DNA from: Adineta steineri
Taxonomy: Eukaryota > Rotifera > Eurotatoria > Adinetida > Adinetidae
Assembly (NCBI GenBank): GCA_905250115.1
Contig: CAJNOI010000010.1
Span: forward strand, 209,847-273,846
Direction: 5' to 3'
DNA: 64,000 nt
This document shows positions 12,015 to 26,312 of this stretch, piece after piece (position 1 is the stretch's first letter; each line of letters opens with the position of its first letter). Made by a program: the position numbers and the translations under genes. The notes below the pieces were generated by a model, which searched no databases, had not been told where the DNA came from, and saw only the letters and a program-made list of their open reading frames with translations.

Positions 12015-12146
12015 ATGTAAATCTGAATGACATACACCACAAGCAATATTTTTGACTAGAACATCGATTGATCCTACTTTAGAAATTGGTACTTGTTTGA
12101 TTTCCAAATGTTCTGTAAAACCCGTTACTACAGCAGCTTTCATCAT
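12015..12146 (-). pseudogene. N-terminal fragment of a zinc-type alcohol dehydrogenase
   Basis: Read from an ATG at 12146, the frame gives MMKAAVVTGF, then VPISKVGSIDVLVKN, then the signature ACGVCHSDLH. The latter contains the catalytic zinc cysteine and the adjacent CHSD motif of medium-chain alcohol dehydrogenases of the AdhP type. After the His at about 12015 the frame leaves the family. The GHE motif, structural zinc cysteines and Rossmann fold are missing. It is the natural counterpart of the C-terminal fragment at 7274-7531, which is on the other strand. Confidence 0.85.
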
Positions 12147-13605
12147 TTTTTACACTAAGAAAAAGTGAGCATCGAACAAAACTAATATACGCTTGATTTA
12201 TTCTATCTTTCACATGTATTTTTGGAATGCGTTGATTCGTCCTTTCTTTATTCTGTACGACAATAGCAACTTATTGACGGAACAATACACAGAGTTAACT
12301 AGTACGTTGATGACTATCGAAAACATTATAAGTGACGACATCGAAGATGAAACTGATTTTTAAAAGCTCATAATTACGACACATAAACTATATGACTAAC
12401 AAAGATTATTTATAATATAATATTAAATTCTTCTGATGAACTATAGTCAAAGAATTAAACTTAAACTAAACAGATGATTCAACGCTACCTCTCATTTGTA
12501 TTTACGCTCCAGTGGTTACATCAGGTACGTTACTTAGTACTTTCGGTGTTTTTACTTTAGTACAGTCGTACTAAGCACTTTATACGATCCTCTATAATTC
12601 AACAAAATTCTTCTGTGAATGTTTTTATATATATTGTATGCCAGTTATTTATTTCAGAGGATCTTTCTAAATTCCAGGTTTTAGTAAATAATTAGAAATT
12701 TGGTGAAAAAAAATCATTCTTTACCATTAAACCACGAATGAGAAAGGTTTATGTCGTTTTGTGAAATTACTAAAGATTCCCATTTTGTGTTTATAAATTT
12801 GTCGACATAATTTGCAATATCCATTGATTCGATTACTGTCAATTTCAGAAAACCATCTTGAGAGTAGGTGTTGAAATATCTACTATAGGACGCACTCTCG
12901 TACTATAGACATTATCTTATTTTTATTTTTTTGAAGCTAAATAAAATACCGAACCTACATTTTGAATTTCACTTACGAGGTGCATACGAGCATGTAAGTT
13001 ATTGATATAAATTCGATGAATACGGAATAGACTATGCGTAACACAGATGTGGATTCGGTAGAATTATGAGTAAATATTTTTTGTACAGGTCCAGCACAAA
13101 TACGAGAACTTGTACTAATTCAATGCTCTAATAGGTGGTCATTAGTAACTATGAACAAAAAAATAAGTTACGTTTGAGTAGATAACAGTTTGGTTGATTA
13201 CAAAAGAATTCTTGCATATGAACTAGTTATTTCATACGCATCGATTCTTGATGTTTAATAATGAGAATCATACAGACAGGAAAATACAATATCGTTATCG
13301 ATCAACAAAAGAATTTAGAAAAAGATTTTTCTTATACAATACGAAACTGGCAAAGACAAATAATCATATAAGCTTTTTTTAATGATTTCAGTTCGAAGAA
13401 ATTTAAAGTGTGTAGGATATATATTCGTTTATAATGTCTTGCAGACACAAACTGGAAAGTAAAAAAGAAAAAAAAGCCATTGGCACATAAAAACGATAGT
13501 TTCTATATTTAACTTTATTTATTTTATGGTTTAACTTTATATGTAAATATAGTTTTATTTAATAAATGAAAATAATGATATTCATCGATATAAACAATAA
13601 GAAAA
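12147..13605. other. Intergenic, AT-rich
   Basis: No gene is seen. The region separates the broken ADH start from the 3' end of the F-box gene. Confidence 0.5.
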
Positions 13606-16600
13606 CTATTTTTCAAGCCAAAACTGAATAGTATCATCAGAAACATAGATACATTCAGATCGACAGTTTTTCTTTTCAACACCAGCAAGTTCTTCTATTA
13701 CGGTGCTCTCAAATAATGAATGTGGATTTTTGAATCTAATTGTCATTGTTTCTAATTTATTCATATTACAACAAATTTGGCAAATATTAGAAACAAACTT
13801 GTTGTTATAAATTGATTGAGAATCCAATTCTTTATATTCTATAATACGAATGTCACGCAACGATGATGAAGTATTCAATTGAACAATCACGCTTAAAGTA
13901 TCTTCATCTAGAGGGATATCCAGCTGACGCACAATAAGTTCTTCAAGGGATGAAAATCGATTGATTGTACCACTATGATTTATTGTTGGCACAAGTTTCA
14001 ATAACATTTGTGTATCAATATTCAATAATCGAAGATGTGGCATCCAATTAAGCCAAGTCATTGTGGTGCTAATAAGTTCTTCTCCTGAAAAATATATAGA
14101 AATTTTACAAATGAAAAAAATTTACAATTACAAATCAACTAAATTCATATCAGGACTGTTTCACTCTATGTGAATCGATAGGACAAATCTCTCTGTGCTC
14201 TTTGCAAGAGTGTTGCTTACTAGAATACTCTTTGAAATAAAATAATTCTGCCTGACATCATTAAATAAAACTGAAACAAATTCTGACATATTTACTGGAA
14301 TGATTTTGAATAAATGGTACCAGTTCGAGTTGATCATATTCTACCAGGTGATTTTTATTTTGTTCTAATTGATAAAATGTACGTGGTATAAGTCCCAGTG
14401 TATGTCCCATATTTAAAAAATATTCTATCAAGTGATTTTGATTTTGTTCTAATTGATAAGATGTAAGTGGTACAAGTCTGAGTGTATGCCCTATATTAAA
14501 AAACATTATGTACAATATATGAAGATAAATATAGATAAAAAATGATGACAAGCAGTGTACCTCGATAGTTGCCTTGTGTTAAAAAACTAATGCATGATGA
14601 GCTCAACTTTTCGTTTTGTTCAATACCCAAATACAAGTTACGACTTTTTTTAATTAACATTGGTATTAAAATATTTAGTTGAGATTCTGGTTGATTAAAT
14701 TGTGTATCCATTATATCAGTCGTAACCACAAAATATTCAGAGAATACATAAGGCAGTGAAAAAATTACATAACATTGATGTAATCTATCATAATGGCATC
14801 CAATTAGCATAGATCGCCAATATTCTAAAAATAAAATTCAATTAACAATACAAATGTGAATATATTGATGAAACATCTCTCTCGGACTATTATTTGACTA
14901 GAAGAAGAAGATGATGGTTATGATACTTGGTCTTTTCAGATACTATTATTGAGGTAAGATGCTGACAACAGCATTGTTGTCTAATGTAGTTTATTTTTTT
15001 TTATAGCTAACAAGCATAATTCAAAATTGAATCAGTTTTCATGAACCAATCGTGTTCAAATATTGCTCAGGCTTGTCCAGCTCAATCTCTATAAAATTAT
15101 AACCTAACCTAAATCAGTTAGGTCCAACTCTAATTATAAATATACTTCTTGTACAGTATATAACAAAATTAGAAACTCCGCTTATATATTCATACACAAA
15201 AATGTTAATTATATTTCAACAACAAATGATATTGATCTGCTATCAGTATGTCTACGTAATACTAGATATGTGCTATCCAATACTTTAATCTCTTCCTCTT
15301 TCCTCTCTTGGTTTTTGACGAAAAGATTGGAGAGAACTGAAAAATCACTGTAACATAATTATCAACCTCCTTTGGAAAAAAATATTTTCTCATATTTTAA
15401 AGCATGCCACATCTTCAATTTCAAGATCTTATGACAACATTAATTGTTCTCTATCTTTTCCATTGCATTTGAGATTTTATCAGAAATGTTTTACGTGTAA
15501 ACTTCAAGATTTTAGACATTTTCTGAGCTTTAACCATTATCTAGCCAAATACTAGCAGAAAATAGCACGTTCATTGATTTCTATCTATCTATCTAAAAGT
15601 AATAAAATAGATGTGATTTCTCTGAATAATAGTATTCTAATAATATAGATGGTAATGGATCAAAACTTTCTGTTTTTAATATCGAGCAGAACATTCTGCG
15701 CCGAATACTATACGTTTTGATTTTTTTCGATAAAAGTGATACATCTATAATTGCAAAATAGTATAAGTATCTTAAATTTATGGCTGCTCAAATAGAAGTA
15801 TTTTCGTTATAGTTCATGTAAAACATACACAGAAAACTAGTTTTAATAATTATTTACATTACATAGTCTTTCACAAGGTTTTTATAATGACGAAAGAACG
15901 ATGTGAGTAGCTATGTCATGAGGTTATTGATACAATAAAAATGTGTTAAACTTATATTCACTACTGTACAGCATTTTTCCTTTATAAAGACGGAAGAACC
16001 TTTTGCAGTATTATTTATGGTTCAAAAAAACTTCCTTTTTATGTTTGTGACTAAAAATGTTAATTAAAGACAATATTCGATAAAAACAAATTATTTCATG
16101 ACTGGATTGTAAAAAGACAAATGACAATAGTTATAAGTTAAATAGTTCTGACTTACCTGATTGAAATGATTTAATGATCAAATATGTTCGCTGACTAGAA
16201 AAACAACCTGTTTTGATGCAAAAATTGATTTTTTCTAATTTTAACATGTGAACTAGAAGTTTATCGAAAAGAACATTTCCATCAATATACACTAATGAAT
16301 AACGAGAAGCTGAATCTCTATGAACAAAAGCTAGATCCATATGAGTAAGAGTATTACGAAACAAAAGAATAAAGTTCACAACACTTGGGAAGTATTGCAC
16401 AGTTCGATATATTCTAAATATAGACAAAAATATAAGGATATGTAATGTTTCTTTATTGAAGTTATTTACCGCAAAGTTAATTTTTTTAAATAAATACATG
16501 GACAAATGCATGAAATAAACAGATCATTGTCACTATTTGTAATATTTGAGGATATATGAACATCTATAATAAAAGAATATCCTTCAAATTGTAAGCTCAA

Positions 16601-18898
16601 ATATGTTAAATATTTATATTCGAAGCATATAGTAGTGATGTAACAAAAAAAATCTTGGATCTTAGAGTTGTGTTCGAAAATTTTCAAAAAAGAAACTTAT
16701 ATTTGTGACAATAAAAATTATAGTGAACAAGTGAATAATTCTCCCTATAGTGGTCTGTAATGCCGAACACAACCTAATGCATACAAAATCAATGAAAATA
16801 GTCGCAGTGACAAGTCGATTAAGACTAATTTTTCTAGAGAATGAAAAAACAAGTTAAAAATTTCGGATTAATCCCTATCGACTACGTTTTTTCGATTCAT
16901 TAGAAAAAATTTTTAAAAAAGTTTCACGAGTATCGTGGTGTTCTGATTTCTAGTAGATCCTCTATTATTTATTTACTGTAGTCTAGAAATATTACAGACT
17001 TTTCTTGTTAATTTACTCCAAATTTAATATTGATAACATACCAAGTTTCAAGAGTTTTGGAAGAAATTGTAGTAAATTTTTCAGTGTGAGAAAATCGTGC
17101 ATGCCGATTCGAATATCAGTAAGAGATTGTTGTACTTGATAAGATGATGGAATGGGTTCGTATAAAATAACACCATTTATTCGATCAATACCGTCAAAAA
17201 TACAACTCTGTAATTGACTTTTGTTATGATTAAGAAGATTTGAACATATTAAAGATGATGATTTTTTTAATGAACATCTTGAAACCCATACATGTTGTAG
17301 AAATGGAATAGCTGACAAATATGGTTCAAGATCATCAGAACTCATTTCAGGAATATTGCATAATACAAGTCTTCGTAGCTTTGGAAACATTTTTAAAATT
17401 GATAAAGAAGCTATAATAAAAAAATAAATAAAGTTAATAAAACTTTTCTCTATATTTTTAATATTAAGATTATCTTAATATAAATATGCTTCAAAAGAAA
17501 ATGAATCTGAAATTAATTTTAAAAGATTACAATGAACTACATATAAAAGAAGATTTATCTAGAATTTATTGATTTATCTTTGTTTAAATAAATATCTATA
17601 ATATTTTAAATAAAGAGAAAAGCAATAACAGCGATAATAAGAATACTTATTTTCATTGTTTAATTTGGATTTTTAAAATACTAGTGTATTATAAAAAGTA
17701 AGTTGAAGAAGGAAATTATTTAAATTTTCAATCATTTCCATAGATTATAACATTCAAATATCATTCAGTTAATTCAACTTTCAAATAAACTTAGTTTTTT
17801 CGTCTTTTTCACATTAATTTATGGAGTGAGAGCTGCTATCGCAAAAAAACTACTTTTTAGTTCTAGCATATGCTTTTTCTAAACGAAAAGTATAAAATAC
17901 TCGAACAGTATAGTTTTTTTGCAGCCGTACATCTTTTTTTAAATTCAGCATTAATAACTAAGGATAAACAAGCTATTAAATCAATTCTAATCTCAAAAGT
18001 CATATAATGATAGCAGTAAAAAATGCACCAGGTAAATCATATATAGATACATTTTGTAAATCTACGTAGTTTGATATATAAACGATCGAATCAAATATGT
18101 TAAATCATTCAACTCATCGTAAATATCAGCTAGTCACAAAACTACGATTCACTTAACATCTTTCTTTTTTTCCATGTAGGGTGTGGGTGGGTGTCGATCT
18201 TTGTGTGGACACTGTAATCATCTAGCACACCCACAGCCTCAAGATGGAATCTCCATTATCAAAAACTTTTCGAGATTTCAATTGATTTAAGGATTTTTTT
18301 ATACTATTTTTTGATGCCGAGTATGAAAAAGATTTGAGTTGCTGAGAAAGAAGAAAGGAAAGGAAAATCTTTGTATGATTCGAAAAAGATGTTTCTCAGG
18401 AAAAAAAAACTGCATTGTTCAAACTTTTTATATTTTTCTGCTTGAAAAAAACATTTTTTAGCGCTAAAAGATAGTTTTTCGCGATAACAGCTCTGGTTCT
18501 ATAAAATGACGTTAAAAAAGGTGGAAAAAATTAAGTTAAAGCTTAAATTGTCGATATCTTACAAATGAATATCAATAAGACTAACCTGGACGCATTTGTG
18601 TAAAAAGACGAAATTGAGAATAAGAAAACTGATGGCCAAGTTTTAGTGTTTCTACATTCAATCGAATTTTATTGAATAAATGAGAACAATAAAGTTGAAA
18701 AGTTGATAATGATGTTGTACGAAAACTGACACTTTTATAACAATATTCTTCTGATAGTTTTGTATATCGTTGACATTCCATAGAACCAAATATTTTAATT
18801 GCTTCAACATTACCTAAATATTCCCAAATTATTAAAATAATTTCATTGGGTAAACGATTGAAACAATTTGTTGTTGATAATAAACATATATTTGTCAT
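13606..18898 (-). CDS. F-box protein with leucine-rich C-terminal region
   Basis: Seven exons: 18586-18898, 17042-17410, 16470-16695, 16157-16413, 14561-14824, 14296-14490, 13606-14084. All joins keep frame, giving 700 aa. The start ATG at 18898 is followed by an F-box at about residues 14-55 (NRLPNEIILIIWEYL). Leucine-rich segments follow (FPKLRRLVLCNIPEM, LKNLLQFLPKLLKL, KYLTYLSLQFEGY, FSSLEELIVRQLDIP), consistent with a large, divergent F-box family. F-box proteins act as substrate receptors of SCF ubiquitin ligases; the substrate here is unknown. Two introns are long for this locus, 1175 bp and 1332 bp. The first contains TGTGGG-like motifs. Exon 6 carries an internal 84-bp tandem duplication (GHTLRLVPLTSYQLEQNQ / GHTLGLIPRTFYQLEQNK). 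Confidence 0.78.
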
Positions 18899-20408
18899 TT
18901 TGAATTATAATTGACGATTAGCTAAACAATAAGTATGTTTATTACAAGATTTATTTATGAAAACTCAATAATGAAATATTTATTCTTTTCTAGAAATTCA
19001 TATAAAGTGTTTGACTGAAATTATAGAAGAATCGACAAACGGATAGTAGTATATTAAAGTTAAAATTATTTGTCTATTCAATATTTTCATTTCAACAATG
19101 ACATTTTCAATTAATCATATTATCATCGAATTAATGACATTCATTTCAATTATATAAATGTATCTTCAATAAATAAATTATTGAAATGCTTCGTTTTGAC
19201 TGAATGCAAATTTAATTTTAAAATGATTTGTTTGATATTTTCTAATACTTAGAAGATCTTTAGCGGATCGAACTTTAAGTAAAATTTCTCGTCCTAGAAA
19301 TTCATCTACTATTGTAACCTTCAAAGATAATAGAAAAATATAAAAAGTTCTAATAAATAATAATAATCATTCATTGTTAATGGGGTATTTTTATGGTTAA
19401 AAATTACCGTTAGAAATTATCTCATTATTCATACCTTTAGAATAAACATTGACAAAGCTGATACCTTTTCAAACCATTAAAAGATATTTATAATCTCCAC
19501 GTACAAAACATTATCTATGAAAATTTTACAAAGATAGAAAAATCTTTATTTTCTTTACACAATAATGAACTCATTAATAAAACTTTCTTCTTCAGTTTCT
19601 ATAAAAATAATCATGTATCTTTTCGAGATGTATTATTTAAAAGAAGTCAATGAAAAAGACTGATGTAGAATTTTTTAAAACATTTACATTTTAATAATAA
19701 TAATTCTATTGAATAATTTAATTTTCAATCATTTAGTTAACATATAATCGACTTTACGTATCATATTGACATTACTCATTAAAAATGACAATGATTTCAA
19801 ATAATGTCACTTAAAGCTCATATATTCTATGAAACTCGAAATCTTTTTCATCGTGAGAGATAATTTTCTTCATTTTAATATGTTATTTACAGTTTTTATA
19901 TTTCAAAACGAATATAATTATTTAAATAGATACGAAAAATAAATTATTTTATTGATTTACTTACAAGTATTTAAAATATGTTAATTATACAATGATTTTT
20001 CTTACAGCAGAGTTTTTCAATAATGATAAATATTTTTTAAAACAAAATTCGTATCAGTAAATACTTTTTACAGAGAACAATTACCATAATCGTTATTATC
20101 TCGACTGTAATTATGTTTTTTTATCAACTTGTACTCATTGATATACATACATTGAAGAAAAAAGTTCATTCAAAAGTCAACAACAAAATGGACGAGAATG
20201 AAGAGAAAAAAAATATCTAAAATGAAAACGTATATAATAGAGTACGGTCAAATTGGGATAAACTATCATATCAATGTCAGATGATGAACACATTAATGCA
20301 GTAAAGTGACGCTACATGTCAAGATACTTTTTTGGAAGATGAAGTTGATCTAATAAATTGACTTATGGGTATATAGGACTTTCTCCTTTCATTTTCCTAT
20401 TAGAAGTT
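18899..20408. other. Intergenic region upstream of the F-box gene
   Basis: AT-rich. Apart from a possible isolated terminal exon at 19178-19318, nothing recognisable. Confidence 0.45.
19178..19318 (-). pseudogene. Isolated terminal-exon-like frame, unassigned
   Basis: On the minus strand an AAG acceptor-like boundary opens a 46-codon frame, VTIVDEFLGREILLKVRS..KDLL and onward to NEAFQ-stop. Its amino-acid mix looks like host coding sequence. I found no upstream exon that joins to it and do not recognise the family. It may be the last exon of a decayed gene or a chance frame. Confidence 0.22.
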
Positions 20409-21044
20409 CCGGGAGCGCAAGTAGCGAAGAGGTTTTGTTAGGCGCAACACCGTTCCACTGCTTCCGAAAATTAATAGAAAAAATAAATAAATGAGAAAAC
20501 TTCGGATTTTATCCGAAAGTTATGTGTACTGCAAAAAGTGCATGAGATAGAAGAGTCATTCTAGAATATCTGAACCAAAGACTGGTGTTATGTAATATCA
20601 GATACCCGTACTACACTCCGCGTCGCTGTAAGAAGAAAACGGGGTTTTATTCGATCCATGCAGAAAAGTTTCTTACAAGAACGGTACTATATAATTTTTC
20701 CCAAAGAAAACAACATAAGAAAATCATAGGAAAGTATCAGTATTTTTTCAATAACTCAGAAACGGCTCAACAAATTGGATTCATCTTCGAACCCGACCGG
20801 GATATATATGAGGCTGAACTGTGTACAAAATATCATCGCGATCTGACTCTCCTTTCGAGAGTCATCGTGTAAATGGACGGACACACTGACCGATTCTATA
20901 TGTGTCCTTACTTTTTGAGTACACAAAAAAATAGGTTTACGCCACCCCTGCTTTTCAAAATTTCGTTTTTTTTGACCACCAAAATAGAAAAACTAGGGTT
21001 ACGCCCCCCCCCCCTCCCACTCTGATATATGACTTGCGCCCCTG
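20409..21044. mobile_element. Relic of a hAT-like element with CAGGGGCGCAAGT ends
   Basis: The left end (20409-20422, CCGGGAGCGCAAGT) is an imperfect inverted match to the right end (21031-21044, reverse complement CAGGGGCGCAAGTC). The interior contains C-rich stretches such as TTACGCCACCCCTG and TTACGCCCCCC that resemble the end of the intronic MITE at 43829-44008. A 95-codon forward frame at 20585-20872 has no recognised domain. No clear target-site duplication is visible, so this is probably an old copy. Confidence 0.45.
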
Positions 21045-21840
21045 ATACAACCTATAATTTTTTAATACATTAGTATGCACAAATAAAAAACAACAGCTAA
21101 AGATTTTTAATTAGCAGTTACTAGATAATTTTAAAAGATAGATTTACAACAATTTAATTGCTTAGTTTTATTTAAGATATCTATAAAATCTTGATGAAAT
21201 AATGCTTAGTATTTATAAGTAATTCATACGATCAAATAATTATTTAATCGTGCATATTCATAAACAAATATGTCATCGATTGTTTCGTGAATAGTGTTTA
21301 GGAATGAGAAAAAAAAAAGAAAGATTCATCAAGATATTATTATCAACATCATTCAACCTCATCGACTAGATAAAAATGTTTATGTTAAAAAACTAATGCA
21401 TCATTTACTTTTTCAAGTTTCATTTTATCTAATTGTATATTAATCAAGAAAAAAGAAATAATAATTAATTAATAATCCCATAAATTTTTTTTTAAAATAA
21501 AAATAAACTAAAATATACATTCATGCCATACATATATTCTCTTTTGTATTAATATCTGTTTCTTTTTTTTTCGATGGTATAAAAGACTATTTTAACGAGA
21601 AAAAAAATCTGTACTGTTTTCACAAAAAGAAAAGAAATCTAACTAACGAAAAATGCACAAAATAAATATCGCTTTTGAAGGAAACATTTTGTCATCGATT
21701 AAACAGAAGAAAACATGAGAATGCATGTATCAAAGGAATAAAATATTCCAAGAAATATATCAGAGAAAGACAAACGGAAGAAAAAAACTCATTCACATTT
21801 AACTATACACAGGAAAAAAAGGAAAATGATACATTTTCTA
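21045..21840. other. Intergenic, AT-rich
   Basis: It lies 3' of the HECT ligase gene. I see A/T tracts and short chance frames only. Confidence 0.5.
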
Positions 21841-25093
<3,253 letters not shown>

Positions 25094-26312
25094 TATTGAG
25101 ATTTTTTATATTTCAATAATATTAAGTTATCATATTAAATTAAATGGAATGAATTGAATATAAATCAACTGTTTCTTTTTTTCATAAAAACATATTTTTA
25201 TGTCAAAGAAAAATCAATCTTATATTTATAGTAGTGTCTATACACGTGCATATGTTTATCTTGCAGTTTATTTGTCTATACAACCACCAATAAGATAGAG
25301 ATAATAATATACTTGGTTACTTAACAGAAAGAAAGAATAACAAATTCAACGGTTATAAATAATATACTTCGATCGAAAGGATAAATATTATCATACTTGT
25401 ACTTGTTAGTTTATCTAGACAATGAAATTGTTATATAGTTGATATGAAAGTGACGTGACAAAGATTATTTCTAGAGTAATCAACGATTGGTTGATGTTAT
25501 CGATTTCTTTAGGATCTAATGTGTCTTTGTACGATTTTTTATTTTCAAAAAAAAAGAAGGTCTTTTATGATTACTGTGCTATTAAGATGTTGTTTATAAA
25601 TCTCCATGATACTAAATCTCAAGTTACACTAATTTATAGTCAGAAATGTTCTATATATGGGATTAGAGTATTAGAACATGATCTCATAACGACAGCAAAT
25701 CGAAAAAAGGATATGAAATCGTAAAAATTTTATCATATATCTCAACCAATTTAACATAAATTGAAATTAACTTCTCATGTAAATAAGTAAAGCAAGAATG
25801 AACGTAATAATGTTACAAAAATGATAATGAATATAATCATTGTGGCATCAACAACATTAGATAATTTCATAAAAATAATTGAATAAAACTTTTTCGTGTT
25901 TCTATTCAAGTCAAATTGAAAAACTTGGTTATACGATTCATTCTTTCGTTATTATTAATAAAAGTACTTTTAATAATTTTTGATTTATTGTTTTTCTATT
26001 GGTCTTAATACATTTTGTTCATATAAGATAACTGATTTAACTACTTAATCTCTTGATTAAAAATATTTATTAACCAACAATACTAGCAAAGAAAATTTCA
26101 TCGATAAATATAATTAATATATGCATGTAGACAGAGGTAGAAGAGTCTCGTAATTTTCGACGTATTGAAAAAACTACACCCAATAACCTCACGTGAAAAA
26201 ATAAAAAGAACGATTACACGTGCATTGGGCGTGTAACACTATATATCGTGTCGTATTCTGCTATCCAATTTAAAATAGCTCTTCATTCGAAAATATTTTC
26301 TCTAGAAGCAAG
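25094..26312. other. Divergent intergenic region between the HECT ligase and 6PGD
   Basis: It carries the promoters of both neighbours by position. An inverted pair of E-box/CCAAT-like motifs at 26176-26234 sits close to the 6PGD start. No further gene is convincing; the 89-codon forward frame at 25455-25724 has no coding-like signature. Confidence 0.5.
26176..26234 (+). promoter_or_regulatory. Inverted E-box plus CCAAT-like module upstream of 6PGD
   Basis: ACACCCAATAACCTCACGTG (26176-26195) is followed 21 bp later by CACGTGCATTGGGCGTGT (26217-26234), which is its approximate reverse complement. Each arm thus holds one CACGTG E-box and one CCAAT-like core, mirrored. CACGTG is bound by bHLH and bHLH-ZIP factors in animals and fungi. 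The module ends 78 bp before the 6PGD ATG. Function is inferred from motif and position. Confidence 0.45.

Noticed and set aside
14825-16156. An additional exon in the 1.33-kb F-box-gene intron
   Set aside because: The exons on either side join in phase without it and no coding-like frame lies between.
20585-20872. 95-codon forward frame near 20.6 kb
   Set aside because: It lies inside a degraded transposon relic and shows no recognisable transposase or host domain.
25455-25724. 89-codon forward frame between the HECT ligase and 6PGD
   Set aside because: No family motif, AT-driven composition, no splice context; likely chance frame in the promoter region.
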